The notes under the pieces were generated by a model, which saw only the letters and a program-made list of their open reading frames with translations, had not been told where the DNA came from and did no database searches. The position numbers and the translations under genes are program-made. Shown piece by piece: positions 32,657 to 44,332 of a stretch of DNA of 64,000 nt. Within the stretch, counting starts at the first letter, position 1. The number at the start of each line of letters is the position of its first letter. Source of the stretch: Paragonimus westermani (taxonomy: Eukaryota; Platyhelminthes; Trematoda; Plagiorchiida; Troglotrematidae); NCBI GenBank assembly GCA_008508345.1, contig QNGE01000955.1, forward strand, positions 83,936 to 147,935, in the 5' to 3' direction.

Positions 32657-32918
32657 TGTAGGTGCTAAGCTTACAAATTAATACTACAAACGTTCTACCG
32701 GAATTCGTGCACCTGAGACCTATTAAAGGTAAAACACTGTCTTGGTCAACTCGTGATAATAACTATCAAGCAAATATGATCATGAATAGGAATAAACTTA
32801 CATTCAAGGTGATTAATCCGAAGAAATAGATTGGTTAGGTGAGCGAATCAACCACACTACGATTGGTGAAAAACTAGGAGAGGAAGAAACGAAAACAGTC
32901 ATGTTAACGAAGGTCACA
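32657..32918 (-). repeat. 5' LTR of the BEL/Pao element (262 bp)
   Basis: Pairs with 27301-27611: starts TGTAGG, ends CACA. The minus sequence just inside begins AAACTATTCAAGAGG, and no clear tRNA primer-binding site was recognised there. Confidence 0.82.
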
Positions 32919-33044
32919 GGTGTGGTAAAACCTACACCCATGGTTCTTCACTTAAATCGTGGCAGCGTGATTTAGTCTGGATGTGCATTTTAAAACTGAT
33001 CCAAACGGGGGTACCGGTTTGAGTGGGACTTTGTAAGACAATGT

Positions 33045-33590
33045 CGGGTGTCACCAGCATCATAGACAGTACTTCATCAGCGGTTCTCACTGATGCCCAA
33101 TTGCCATGCCACCGTGAAGGAAAAAGCCATCCCTCGCAAGATAGATCCAGAAGGGGGATGGTCTGGCCACTAAGAGTAGCTATGTCTGTATTCAAGCATT
33201 CAACACCTTGCAAACAAGCAACTGAGCTATGCTTGAAGGTAAGACGTCATCAGCAAGACTTACGGCTTCTACTTCCCCTTTGAAGTCATCTGGGCCTAGT
33301 TTGCAAACACCGACAGCATTCAAGCCAGTGGGCCCGATTGGCCGCCATCTCACTTAACGCCCCCGATTACCGACTCTGTGAGTCGCGAGGTCCCTAAATC
33401 TGGAGACGAATCCGACCTACAGTGGTGAGCCCTTTAGTGAACGACTTCATTTCTGTGCGCCAGATCATCATCTTTCCACCTTGCACTTACGCCAGTCTCC
33501 CATAGCGTCAACAAAGTACTCAGTGCGTCTGTGTTGCCCAAGGTAGGCCCCAATCGCTGGCTGTCAACGATTATACAAACTAAAGGTGTA
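33045..33590 (-). mobile_element. RTE LINE 3' fragment
   Basis: The plus-strand sequence matches the reversed 3' end of the RTE copies at 39385-39900 and 61950-62626. Shared words are CACCTTGCAAACAAGCAACTGAGCT (here) and CACCTTGCAAACAAGCAACCGAGCT (39570), then GCCGCCATCTCAC and CTCTGTGAGTCGCGAG. The tail-side word CATCATAGACAG near 33058 matches the other copy's end. Only the last coding part and 3' UTR remain, as usual for a 5'-truncated LINE. Confidence 0.8.
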
Positions 33591-33639
33591 TGGCGCTCAG
33601 GGTGGCATTCACTTTCGGGTGGCTTGATTGCTAAGTAGT

Positions 33640-34210
33640 CGGAATTTCATGGCTAAAGTCGATCTTGTACTCTCTTCTCAACTCATCCAGCGGACGCGCA
33701 TCAAAGCTCGTTGTTCAAGATGTTACTATTTCTGGTTTGTGTCAGCGATCTTCCAAAAATTAAATACAGTAACTCGTAGTATGCAGATGACCGCAGAACT
33801 TGAAACGGATTGTCCTAGCATTCTTCAAGCTGATTTCTACTGTTTCCAAGCGGTGGCCACGACAGCGGTGTATTCCCGTCGATGACAAGTTTGTACACTT
33901 GCCTCTTGGTGGAGATTCTGGAAACTTTCACTGCACGTACAGCTTGGAAAACCATGGGGGCTGCCAAGGTGGATCTCGTGAAGGGTATAGGAGTCTGGCA
34001 GTCGTCCAGCCTATCTTTCTCTTATCAGCATGCAAAGGGGGTTAAGAAGTACTGCGCTGCGTTGAGTGCGATGAAGGGGACATTCCATATTATGGACAAA
34101 AAACCTTTTCAAACCCGTAAAGGTGAACTTGTCTGACTTTTGTTTGGATATGCTAACGCTTTAGTATTTACTAGTGTTACAGAAGATACGAATACGTTGT
34201 AGCGTGTTTA
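33640..34210 (+). pseudogene. LINE reverse transcriptase relic (CR1/Jockey-like)
   Basis: MLLFLVCVSDLPKIKYSNS then YADDRRT is the motif B to C region with the YADD box kept. HLPLGGDSGNF follows. IGVWQSSSLSFSYQHAKGVK then YCAALSAMKGTF matches the KDLG.....L.F..H....K.A...L...KRTF thumb block. YANALVFTSVTEDTNTL matches LEYA..VW.....KD...LE. Frames shift several times. The family appears close to that at 50655-53300, but this was not aligned in full. Confidence 0.6.
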
Positions 34211-34799
34211 GTCTGTTCACTGAGGCATAATCTCACAAATTTTTCAGGATGACATACCGAGGGTAGGTGGTCAGCCGAATTGCCCCTTGCAGTGTCCCGT
34301 ATTTATGGTATAATCGTGTTAGGCGACATATGGGTCATCCTCTTGCGATATTATCAGCAATAATCAGCTAATCATACCGTACCTAGGATCGTCGAATCTA
34401 GGTCGGACCAATTCCAGTTGTGTTCTGTTGACATGATCAGTATACGGGCAGGCGAGTGTGTCAGTGTAGCTTATCATGTCGCGCACTTCCGACGTCGCCC
34501 AGCCTGCTAAGACTTGACCGTTGAATTGATCGGCGTGTGCATGAGTCGCATTCCTGGGGAGAACGACCGCAAGCCATAATGGTGTTATTGCGTGCTAAAA
34601 CTTATCCGAATAAATGCTTAGTTGGCGCAGGTCGAAGAACAATGGGATTTTTGGAGTCGATTGCGGCCGGGGTATGTCAGTTGATTGCAGACAAGGATTT
34701 GACAGATTGCATCATTGTACCTTCTCTGACGCCGCTAAGCTTCCACACCGTGACACGTTTGTTACTCAATCCTGTTACGTACATATATATATATATGCG
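34211..34799. other. no gene; short (TA)n run at about 34782-34796
   Basis: No coding similarity was recognised. A short TA dinucleotide run lies just beside the 3' end of the next LINE fragment. Confidence 0.35.
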
Positions 34800-35860
34800 T
34801 GTAAATGTGGACGGATGAAAAACACCGATACACAGAAAATCGCAACACGCGCGCATCAATTTTTATCCGTCACCATATCAGACAGTGCCTTCAGCCAACG
34901 GTGTTCATTGTCCGGACTCCACTATGGAAGTCTCGAGCGCCCTACTGAAAGAAGCTTCAAAATGAGTGTTCTCATACCTTGAATTCAAATCTCGCGCTGA
35001 CCACCAGGCTGTCGCTTTTAACCTGGCCCACTATTCGCAAACGAAGCACGGCGTGATGAACGGTGAGTTTACATTCGTAAGATGAGACCAAACCAGCGAA
35101 GCGTGTGAAATGAGATCAGTGTGCTCAGGGGTCAGCAGAGACTATCCACCCTGAAGACACGTCGGTCAACTTTATCATTGCTGACGCGATATCCCCACCA
35201 CACGCTGCCAATGCTTCGGAGACAAGAATGGCCGAAGACGAACAGTGACCATTCTCCACGCGGGTGGACTGGGTTTTGTATTTGCACAATAGAACTGTTC
35301 TTACGTTGTCATTGTGCAATCGGTCTTTCACAGAATAGCTAAGGTCGTGTCGACGCTACGGATGGCGTAAGTTGGCAAACGCCATCCAAGCCTTTTCTGT
35401 ACGGTTCATGATCTCATCAGCTCATCAGCGCTGATACGGCTCCCGAGGTACATGAACTCAATTATATCCAACGGTCTACCGCCACGCGTGAGAGCGGGCA
35501 CAGAGTTCTGCCAACCTTGCAATAGCACCTTGCACTGAGTAGGTGCGAAGGCCATACCAAAATGATGAGTTGAAGTCTCTTGTCTCTCTAAGATGCTTTG
35601 GGCTCCTTGAGAACCCTTCTACAAGTCTGTCAGCAATTCGTTCCGGCATGCGCTTTCAATGCTGGTTATTGATATACACCACGTCTTCAATTTCGCCATC
35701 TGCCTCAGTCCACCTCTAGATTACTTTTGACTGGAAGTCTTCCACAGTCTCCAGTGACAGCGAGGTTGAGGCTTGTAATGAAGCTACGGCTGAGGTCGCA
35801 CTAAATTCGAAAGCAGAACAGTATTATTTAATCCCAACAAATTGTCGCACGTGCACTCTC
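34800..35860 (-). pseudogene. RTE LINE fragment: reverse transcriptase thumb to 3' end
   Basis: On minus: VLLQGWQNSVPALTRGGRPL then FMYLGSRISADEL (about 35420-35560), corresponding to KCKVLLQ and YLGS.IS in RTE proteins. KDRLHNDNVRTVLL (about 35290) corresponds to the VK.RL....VR.VLLYG.ETW block. Near 34870, RWLKALSDMV recalls the WLE.L.DMA ending also seen at 1-60. The N-terminal parts are absent. Broken by frameshifts. Confidence 0.65.
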
Positions 35861-36205
35861 CAACTTAGTCTGTCTGCGCCAATCTGAAAGGCTTCGCATT
35901 CAGTCTGCCGACGCACGCTTCGGCGCATCTTATTTGATGCGTTGTGCAGCATACGTTTCATGAGACTGCTCAACATTTTGAGACAGGCAAAACACTCAGA
36001 CTTCATCCTGGCTGAAAAGGATTTAAACGTTTAACTTAGTTGTCTTGCTTCGAAGGATAAGCAACTGGGTGATATGTGTCTGAGCACAACACATCGATAG
36101 TGGTCGTACTATAACTATATACATCCTACTGTTCCCATACATCGACCACCGCAATTTATCACCAGCCGGGGCATTGTGCTATGTGTCTGCTGTTGTGTAA
36201 GACTC
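35861..36205. other. no recognised feature
   Basis: Short spacer between an RTE fragment on minus and an RTE 5' part on plus. Confidence 0.35.
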
Positions 36206-36233
36206 CGACTTTATAACTGTCGTTATAAAGTCG
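36206..36233. repeat. 12-bp perfect hairpin
   Basis: CGACTTTATAAC, loop TGTC, GTTATAAAGTCG. It ends a few bases before the start of the RTE copy at 36240. It is too short and isolated for a firm role and is not followed by a T run. Confidence 0.5.
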
Positions 36234-36239
36234 AATTGT

Positions 36240-37775
36240 TTCATGACCGAGTCTCTCCGTCACGATGAGACTGGACCTTGACGTTGTGTGACGGCTTGCG
36301 CATCTCGATGGCCTTTTGGGCTAAACTGGACAGAGTTACTCATACCAGGCAGGCCAACAGATAGAGGTCTGACAAACCACAGTCTCCTGGCCCTCCAGGT
36401 CAGAGGTTGGAGGATGGTTGGCATCTCTTCCCGGAAAAACGTACCACTTCTGGTGCACCGCCACCCACCCGCTGCCTTGCGGTACAGGCTTTTAAGCCAA
36501 AGGCTTTGGTTCAGAACCCTAATCGTTCTCCTGTCTAGGTCTGGGCGTTTTGGCAGTATCTCAGCCAACACAGCTATGAATCCTCATAACAAACAATTCC
36601 ATACTGCATCGGCCGTCTCGCCCTATCTACTGCGTACAGCAGGGCGGATAGGCGAAAACATGCTACGGCTGACCCCTCCCCCACTGTCCTATCAAATTTA
36701 GCTCTCAAGCCCCTCCCGATTCCCAATTCTGATAACTTCTCTGCAGGTCCCACAACAGATATAATTAATCATAGCAACACTGTACCGATAGGTCCGAGCT
36801 CTCGCCACTCAGTCCCTAACCTCCCTCGTCCTGTGCTTCGACCTAGAACGCAAATTAATATGGTTGCCTTCAACGTTCGTACGCCAAACAGATAGGTCAA
36901 CAGGCGGCTCTCGCACGAACGTTAGACTCGCACATCGATATTTGCTGTATCTCGGAGACTAGAATCCACGACAGTAGTCATCGTATGGAATTAACAACAC
37001 CCGCACTTTCTACCCGATACTGGTTATACACTTCAGATGACTCCTGCCGCCGTTACCGGTCAAGCTGGTGTAGCTATAGTCAGCATGACGGCCGCAGCCG
37101 CACTGATAGATTGGATTCCTGTTAATAGTAGACTTTGTGCCGTCCGCTTGGCAGGTTCTGTTAGGGTCAGTTCTAGACGCCAAAGCGTCAGAAATCTTTT
37201 CGTTGTGTCTGCTTATGTTCCAACTGACTGTAGTGACGTCGGCGTCAAGGACATCTTTTATTCGGATCTGGCCGCTCTCCTCCGGTCGGCACGTGGTTCT
37301 GATATAGTCGTTCTGGCCGGAGATATGAACGCCCAGGTCGGCCACCTTGGTGAGGCCGAATCTCGTTTAGGTGGCAGGTTTGGGATAGCATCACGTCGGT
37401 CGGACAATGACGGGCGATTACTGCAGCTGTGCGCTGAGCATAGGCTGTTTTTAGCCAGCACTAGTTTTAGGCATCGTGCGCGTCATTGCTATACTTGACG
37501 CCCTCCTCTGAATCAGACCTGGTCTCAGATAGACCACATAGCTGTTAGTTATAGGTGGCGGGGTTCCATTCCGGACTGTCGTTCTTATTGGAGCACGTAC
37601 TTGGATTCAGATCATGCGTTGGTACGTTGTCGTTTCGTACTCACTTTTGCTGGGCAGCGACCCCACCGACAGCAACGATTGGCTGTTGAGAAACTGACTA
37701 TACCGTCGGTAAAGCATAAGTATCAAACCAGCTTAGAAACCTGCCTTATTAGTTCTCAGTCTGAAAATCTTGATC
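36240..37775 (+). mobile_element. RTE LINE, 5' half (5' UTR and endonuclease)
   Basis: It begins with the same 5' block as the copy at 58870 (CCGTCACGATGAGACT here, CCGTCACAACGAGACT there) and follows it through a 5' UTR of about 600 bp (shared CAGGCAGGCCAA, AGATAGAGGTCTGACAAA, GAACCCTAATCGTTCTCC) into the endonuclease. The match stops at about 37775, before the reverse transcriptase. Retaining the 5' end while losing the 3' half is unusual for a LINE. The missing half may be the minus-strand piece at 39372-41224. Confidence 0.8.
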
Positions 37776-37785
37776 GCTGCACGTG
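36850..37785 (+). pseudogene. RTE AP-type endonuclease (broken)
   Basis: ICCISETRIHDSSH (about 36940) is the start of the endonuclease, followed after a frameshift by the open stretch 37037-37498. AALIDWIPVNSRLCAVRL and LFVVSAYVPTDCSD are the strand before and the catalytic Y.PT block. VVLAGDMNAQVGHLGE is the GD.NA.VG motif. SDNDGRLLQLCAEHRLFLAS follows. After a stop, WSQIDHIAVSYRW and STYLDSDHALV complete the domain with the SDH catalytic triad part. The catalytic residues are kept, so only stops and frameshifts disable it. Confidence 0.8.
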
Positions 37786-37859
37786 ATAGCTGAAGTTCCG
37801 GTTGATGGAAAGTCTGAGTAAAAGCCCCGAGTGCCGCGGTGGATAAAATTACTATTTTC

Positions 37860-39130
37860 TCCTATTCTTAACTACGTTGGCCGTCAGCCTAGTGTTAGTG
37901 TGGTCATTTAAAACGCTGGTTTGTTTGTCCCAAGTGAACTGCGCCAACCTAATAGATGGACTGAACTTTTTGAGGAACACTTCAGCTGGCCCAAACCTGA
38001 CCATGTTGACAGTGGAAGTCGGATGGTCACTTGTGTTCCCAAGAACACAAGTCAAAAATCATGTTTGGTGTGTATGTCGTATTCGATTCATGACAACAGC
38101 GGTTTTGTGTCGCACGGCCTTCCATTGGTAGTTCAAGTAGGTTTGTGGCTCACGTTATTGAAACGTAACAGTGTCTTGAGTTCCAAGTCTCTCCGGCTGT
38201 TTTTGACATAATATAAGGTTTATCAAGGAAGTACACGCATTCTGGACGGCTCTGGAAAGTGTACTGTGGTTAGGACCTGTCAACGTTTATTTCAGTTTTT
38301 AATTGCCAATTCACTTATCTCTGTGGTACCAGTTTTTGTCTGTCGTATCCAGTTTACTGACTCGCTCGAAACTGCTTCCGCTTACCGAACTCTGGGAGAC
38401 ATAGATTGGTGAAGAGCAGGCGCAGGTTCACTAAGTGCATTTTTATCCTTCAGTGGGACGTCGCGCATGTAGATAACCAGCAACCATTGTTTTACCTGTC
38501 TCCACTTTGGTTGTTGGCATTCTGGGACACAGTTTGCCTTCAGAATGATACACAAACATACTAATACATTTTCTTTGAAGCTGTTTTAACTGACCCACAG
38601 AAACGTAAATCGGTTAATTTCCGTTTGCGCTCACATTACAGACACGTTGTAGGTTTATAGCCAACTGTATTGAGCGTTTGCTACTTTTAGCAGTGCCTAC
38701 CAGGTGTGTTTGCTGTCTTTTGATCTACTCAATCATAGACGACAATATAGAGCCTGAGATTGGAGAATAGGTTAGTGTTAGTCGATGGTAAGCTAACCCA
38801 AATTTAACGTGCAGATGACGTTGTTTTGCCTACCACACTTGTTGAAGGCATGTAGACCAGTCCGAATCAACGTTTGTCCTGGTCTGTGGTGCGCTTTTTG
38901 CGCCCCAACGATGCAAAATGCGATTTCAAAATTATGCCTCATGTTCCTAACTGAAGGGTTATCCGTTCGAGTCTATAGATCATTTCACTTGCTTGGGTAG
39001 CATCATTTTTTCAGCTGACGCGATTGCTGGAGGGATATCAGGTAGAATATCGGAAGCACGTTTTGCTTCATTCAAATTTCGTCATCTGTGGTTCCAAGTG
39101 GGCAATTGGTTGTTGTTAACGGGAAGGATC
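37860..39130 (+). pseudogene. RTE-like LINE reverse transcriptase relic (second RTE subfamily)
   Basis: LRQPNRWTELFEEHFSWPKP (37930-37990) matches RLERWAEHFESQFNWPSA at the start of the RTE reverse transcriptase region. SVVSSLLTRSKLLPLTELWE then IGEEQAQ (38330-38420) matches V.SRLL...L..L.E.....EEQAGFR. FRHLW and CLGSII with GGISGRISEARFASFKF (38980-39090) match the YLGS.IS....EI..RI..AR.AF..LRHLW block. It is older and more decayed than the neighbouring copies. Confidence 0.6.
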
Positions 39131-39371
39131 CAGAGCACCTATACGTGGTCCGTTTTGTTCTACGATTAGAAACGTGGTCCATTGGTTTCGAACACGTGAA
39201 CAAGTTTGTGTTCTCGTCGTAATCGTTTTTAGCAAGCAGCCGGTGTCTGGTGAGATAATAACTTAAATGGTGCGGCTGTCTGCTAGCGATCGGCATCAAA
39301 AATTTTGAATACACGATCAGCTGACCGAAGAACAAAAATGCCGACTCTAATGTCTGGATTGTGTAACAAAA
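39131..39371. other. junction between two oppositely oriented RTE pieces
   Basis: About 240 bp that match neither the copy to the right nor clearly the relic to the left. ORF-like stretches crossing it (39072-39443 on minus) are chimeric. Confidence 0.35.
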
Positions 39372-39936
39372 ATGAGACCAATCATCATCATAGACAGCAA
39401 TAAATCGGTGGTTCACACCAATGCTTAACTGCCACACAACCATGAAGAAAAAGCAAACCCCATATATATAGGAGAGAAAGAAAAAAGAAGGGGACGGGAA
39501 GGGACCTAACTACTGAAAATGACTACGTCCATATTCAAACCTTCAGCATCAAGATGCCTACACCTTGCAAACAAGCAACCGAGCTCCAAGTGAGAGTAAG
39601 GCGTCATCTGCGAGACAGCTTCCTTACGGCTTTCACTGCCCCGCGTCATTAAATGCACTCATTTCACAGACAACTCGGCCAAACAACGACAACATTCACG
39701 CCATTGAGCTTGATTAGCCGCCATCTCACCTAGAGTCTCCAACCACCAACTCTGTGAGTCGCGAGGGTCCCAGCCCGGGAGACGAACACGACCCACAGTG
39801 GCCAACCCCTACGCCAGGTCATTACCTGACCACCTCGCACCTTACACCAGTCGGTCGCAGTGTCAGCGAACAGTGCTCGGCGTGGAAGACGACTATCTGG
39901 CATCCTTAATACATGACCTAACCATCTAAGCCTGTG

Positions 39937-40154
39937 NNNNNNNNNNNNNNNNNNNNNNNNNNNNNNNNNNNNNNNNNNNNNNNNNNNNNNNNNNNNNNNN
40001 NNNNNNNNNNNNNNNNNNNNNNNNNNNNNNNNNNNNNNNNNNNNNNNNNNNNNNNNNNNNNNNNNNNNNNNNNNNNNNNNNNNNNNNNNNNNNNNNNNNN
40101 NNNNNNNNNNNNNNNNNNNNNNNNNNNNNNNNNNNNNNNNNNNNNNNNNNNNNN
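39937..40154. other. assembly gap (218 N)
   Basis: Run of N inside the RTE reverse transcriptase. In the full copy at 58870 the matching sequences (GVRQGC at about 61420, GGTTAGGTCATG at about 62075) are about 650 bp apart, so the true missing length is probably larger than 218 bp unless a deletion is present. Confidence 0.98.
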
Positions 40155-41220
40155 ACAGCCTTGACGTACGCCACTCATGGTGCTGAAACTGTCAGACAGT
40201 TCACCGTAAACCCTAACCTGAGCTGAAGTATGGGAATAGAGTGCCGACAGTATGTTCACGTACTTAGTCGGCACACCTTTGCGTTTGAGCGACTCTAAAA
40301 GTGTAGATCGATCCACTGAATCGAACGCACCTTTATAGTCGAGAAATACAACAATTGTTGGCTGGCGGTACACATGACGCTGCTCCAAAATTTGACGAAG
40401 AGTTAAAATGTGGTCTATGCATCACCTCCCGGGACGAAATCCTGCCTGTTCTTCCCTAATGTTTACCTCTGTAGCCGCAGTGAGTCGACGAAGTATAATG
40501 GATGCTACAACCCTAGAAATGACGGGTCAAACTGATTCCTCTGTGATTTTCACAAGAGCCCCTTATACCTTTCTTGAATATAAGAACTATTATCGAGTGA
40601 CCCCAACTCGAGGGGATAGTTTCTGCCTTCCACACGAGTTGAAATAAATGAGTCAAAGCTTCCATCAACGCCTCTCCCCCTTCTTTGAGAAGTGCCGGTA
40701 CGAGGTCATCTGGACCAGCAGCCTTATTACGCTTGAGAGCCGCAATGCAATTGCGGACCTCAGTCTCAGTGGGTGGTTCCAAGTCTACCGACCATGGCAC
40801 TACATCACAAGTTTGTGGCTGCAACGCGGTAGATGCAGAAGGCCAGTTAAATTGACTCTCAAAGTGTTCCGCCCACCGCTCTAACCTTCTGGACTTATTA
40901 TAGATGAGTGTACCATCTGTCTCGCTGATAGCTTCACTGACAGACGGTCGCCTGGGACCAGTGGCACGGATAAGCTTGAACAGTTCGCCAGTGTTTCCTG
41001 AAGCAAAAGCCGTCTCCATTTCTTTAACTTCTCCCAATAACCAAGCCTCATGATCAGCCATAAGGCTACGTTTCAGTTTCCTACGGACATCTCTTCTAGA
41101 CTTGTTATATGAACTGCCAGCAGGGATGTTCCGCCTGGCTTCTAACCACTCCGGAGATTTCTCCGAGATCCAATGTTTGTTCATCCCAGCAGTTGTTGGG
41201 TAACACCACGAGGTGATCAA
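40155..41220 (-). pseudogene. RTE reverse transcriptase, N-terminal two thirds (interrupted)
   Basis: The open stretch 40513-41220 reads WISEKSPEWLEARRNIP, NKSRRDVRRKLKRSL, LFKLIRATGPRRPSVSEAI, RRLERWAEHFESQFNW, IAALKRNKAAGPDDLVPALL and GHSIIVLIFKKG, the conserved RTE linker and fingers region. After a frameshift, 40388-40164 reads VVFLDYKGAFDSVDRSTLL (motif A) and STMSGVRQGC (motif B) directly before the gap. The catalytic ADD box would fall in the gap. One frameshift near 40400-40520 breaks the frame. Confidence 0.85.
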
Positions 41221-41224
41221 GTAA

Positions 41225-44200
41225 CGACAGGACCATGTATCTTGAAACCCTGATTGTTCCGTTGATGTCCCCTACCAGATTGGGACCTCCTCTTAACTTA
41301 ACTGGGATATTGTAGTCTGTTACAAGAAACGGCTTTCTTGCATCTGCTTTATTTCCAATCCTGTTTATCCGGTTTCTGCCTCCTTTTTCTTTCGGATGAA
41401 ATTTTCCTGCCGAATATTTCTCTTGTTGTTCTGAGCTGTTACCAATCTACCGAGCCGTCTGGTCAGGTGCACGGTTGTTCACGTCTGGGTATTCTTGTGT
41501 ACAATATTTGATGGCACCCATTTTGAGGGAACCGAGTTGATTGTTAAGGCTGAGAGATGTGACGCATATTTAAAAATAGGATACGTGGCTATCTTTTAAG
41601 AATATTTAAATGGAATTGTAGTATTTTGGTCTGTTTGTTTCTGTCAGTCACTTTTCATATCGTGGGCTGATTCCCTTAGCGTTGCATTTGCTTACTGGTT
41701 CGCATTTTAGGAGGCCTCATTTATGCACTGGCTTGATTGGTTAAGGCACATATTGGCTGCTATCAAATGTCCACCGTCATACACATTCATAGGTTGTGGG
41801 TCATGAAACGACCTTTCACGAGGGTCATCTATGAGGTGGGCATGATATCCGGACGAATATACAGTCACAGTTAGGTTGCAGTAGTACTTACCGAGTGTGT
41901 CGTGGATTCCCAGTGGACATTCATATCACCTCCTTTGGTGGGTTTCTGTGGCGAAACATGTAAGCCCAGCTCTGCTTAACCGACATCAAACACACACTGG
42001 CTTCTGAGGTAAAATCTATCATTTTCATCCGCATCATTTATCATGGGTTTCCGTTAAGTGAAGCCGTGCTTATGGCGTGCATTACCAACCATTAGAAGAC
42101 CAACATACAGGCCGTCTCCATCTGGGTATCGCCGGTCGTACTCAACATTTTCGACACTTGCTGGCGGCTCCCTGTTGGTAGTATTTGATCCAATCGACTA
42201 ACTGTTACACAACTATAAACCACGCGGTCGTAGAATCGGACCGAATAAGTGTTACTGCCTCTCTAAGGTACAGATCGGCTAGCAACCCCCGTTATCACAT
42301 TATCTGAGATTAAATTCGCTTAACTGCGCAGGTCTCTGAGAATCGTTGTAGCTGTGCAACGGCTTACAACTGACCGTTGGACGGTTTCCTGTAGACAACC
42401 CTTTTGCCGATGTTACTGATCCCCTTCATTGGTCGTCCTTGATCCACAGATGAACTAATCAAGAATCGGCGTTGCTTGTCATTGAACTATTCCACTATTA
42501 TATAAATCGTACTATTCATTCAAAAGGTGTGTCTATAAAGGCAACTAATAATCTACGGTCAGTTCGTATGTAGTAGCGCACGTAATGCCCGTTTATCATA
42601 TCATACTATCTCTGATCAGTGCACATCAGTAGGACGAAAGGTTAGTTGACACCCATTCTTTCTCAGCAGTTTAATGAAGTGGCATACCCGACCGCGACAA
42701 ACTCATTTTGACATTAATTGGTATGTTGACACGATGCAATCTGATAAGTCTTTTGGTGTATTTAAATTTGGAATCAAACGCTTCATTACAGCTTTCAGAC
42801 ATGTTTTGATTCCGTTATGGGGCCGTAGGTCATATCGTGTTTTCATCAAATAAGTGTGCCTCAGATATTCTCACGCGGGGTTCAAGGAAGACCACAAGCT
42901 TGTACGTGTATTTCTCGAAGAATGGGCCACACTTCATGACGTAGGTCTTGTTTGTCGTGTATTGTTGAAGTGTAACATCCAGTCTGCTCTTGAGGGACGA
43001 TGAATAGCAATATAAACGTTTTCAGTGCGTTAATTTAAGCTGTTATATTTGGCTTGCTGTGTAGATTTGCCTATTTCATGTTCGTTGGTAAAAGTGCATC
43101 TGTTTTTTTGCCGAAAAAACGTCTACTTTTCGAAGGTCACTCCACTACTTCGAACATCACCCGGACTAAAACTTTTCATTACTAACGACGGCATTACCAC
43201 TGAGATGTCTGCTCTCCTTCATGAGTTTTAGCTTGACTTAGGCGGATTTTTGCGCTTTATTTGTATTGACGTATATCGGAAGCTTTGACTTCAGTTCTGA
43301 AGGGTCTCTTGTTGCACTGAGCGCCGGTCAAATGTTTTTGGAGTTGCTTCATTCGGATGAGGATAAGCATCACACCCTCTTATTAGTGTCCACGTGTAGA
43401 GGTGGACGTGTCAGAAAACGACTTATAGCACATCGCAACATAAAGTCTAGTATATGCAATCACATTTGTTCGTAAGCGAAAGTGTGACCGTTTTAAAACT
43501 TTGTTAACATCCCACGATGTAGTTTGGTACAAGTTCCACTAACAACCACACCCGTATGCAAGTTTCACGTCTGTGATGTTTATTTCACGTAGTGCTTTTT
43601 CCGACACGACTACTTATTCACGGCATGAAGGAAATGCACAGCCGAGAATTTATCTGGATCTGTAATGACCCCTCTTGTGACTTTCTTTGCTTACGCACCA
43701 AAAATTCGTTTAAATTCTCAATATTTTACTCGTAGTCGATTCGGCTAGTTAGGTGCGTAATTTATGGCATGATGTATCAGCATTTTTGGTAAAATTTTGA
43801 TTGGCAGCACAGTTTCGTCGCAGTGTGTGTATATTTACATACCTCGTGGCTTACGTTGCTGCTATTAATGGATCTGCATTTTCTTAAGCTGCGACTTTCG
43901 TAGGTGTTTCAGCTGCCAATTTTTTCAATTGTCTTGAGCAGTCGTTCAAGAGCCCGTTCTTAGTCGTGACCACTAGATTCATACGTCTATACAAACACTG
44001 GACCAACTAAGTGTGCTGGTCAGAACTTTATTTACTTCGATCACAGGCGACATATAACACTCATCTCTCCTTCCTCACCTTTTTTGTGAATACGAACATA
44101 CCTTTTGGTTCGGCGTTTCGTTAAACGCCTATTTTATTTTAGAAATTTAACTACTTAGATGATTTGTTACGTTTAGACTCCATTGTGACGTGTACCCAGC

Positions 44201-44300
44201 CTGTATTGGTAATTTGTTAGCGTCAATTGTTAACTTCGTGACTTACCGGCGTAACCTTTTTTTCTCGAGTTGTGAGTGCAACCTTCGTTCCTTCTTTTAG
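41225..44300. other. no recognised feature; region upstream of the host gene
   Basis: About 3 kb with no element or exon recognised. It may hold 5' exons, an intron or the promoter of the gene at 44333. Small open stretches (43049-43231, 43266-43475) show no similarity. Confidence 0.35.
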
Positions 44301-44332
44301 CTTTTATCGGATCACTCCTAAGTTACACCGTT

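Larger units (their letters stand above)
27301..32918 (-). mobile_element. BEL/Pao LTR retrotransposon, both LTRs present, coding region decayed
   Basis: Flanked by diverged LTRs (27301-27611 and 32657-32918). Coding order on minus is a gag zinc-knuckle region, protease and its downstream segment, reverse transcriptase, RNase H, integrase and the BEL-specific integrase C-terminal domain. The 5.6-kb length is near that of a full element. Many stops and frameshifts are present. The flanking five bases (AGTGC left, GGTGT right) are only partly alike, so no firm target duplication is claimed. Confidence 0.88.
39372..41224 (-). mobile_element. RTE LINE, 3' half (reverse transcriptase and 3' UTR), with assembly gap
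   Basis: The tail (ATCATCATCATA at 39372-39383 on plus) and 3' UTR match 62400-62626 of the plus-strand copy, reversed. Then come the last coding part (39540-39936), the run of N, and reverse transcriptase coding to about 41224. The point where homology begins (near the word CTTGATCACCTCGTGG on minus) corresponds to about 60370 in the full copy, which is nearly where the plus-strand 5' half at 36240-37775 ends. Confidence 0.8.

Noticed and set aside
39072..39443. 123-codon minus-strand frame
   Set aside because: It crosses the junction between the RTE 3' tail and an opposite RTE relic, so it cannot be one gene.
39918..40388. Open frames crossing the run of N
   Set aside because: Frames through undetermined bases carry no information; only the part before the gap (motifs A and B) was used.
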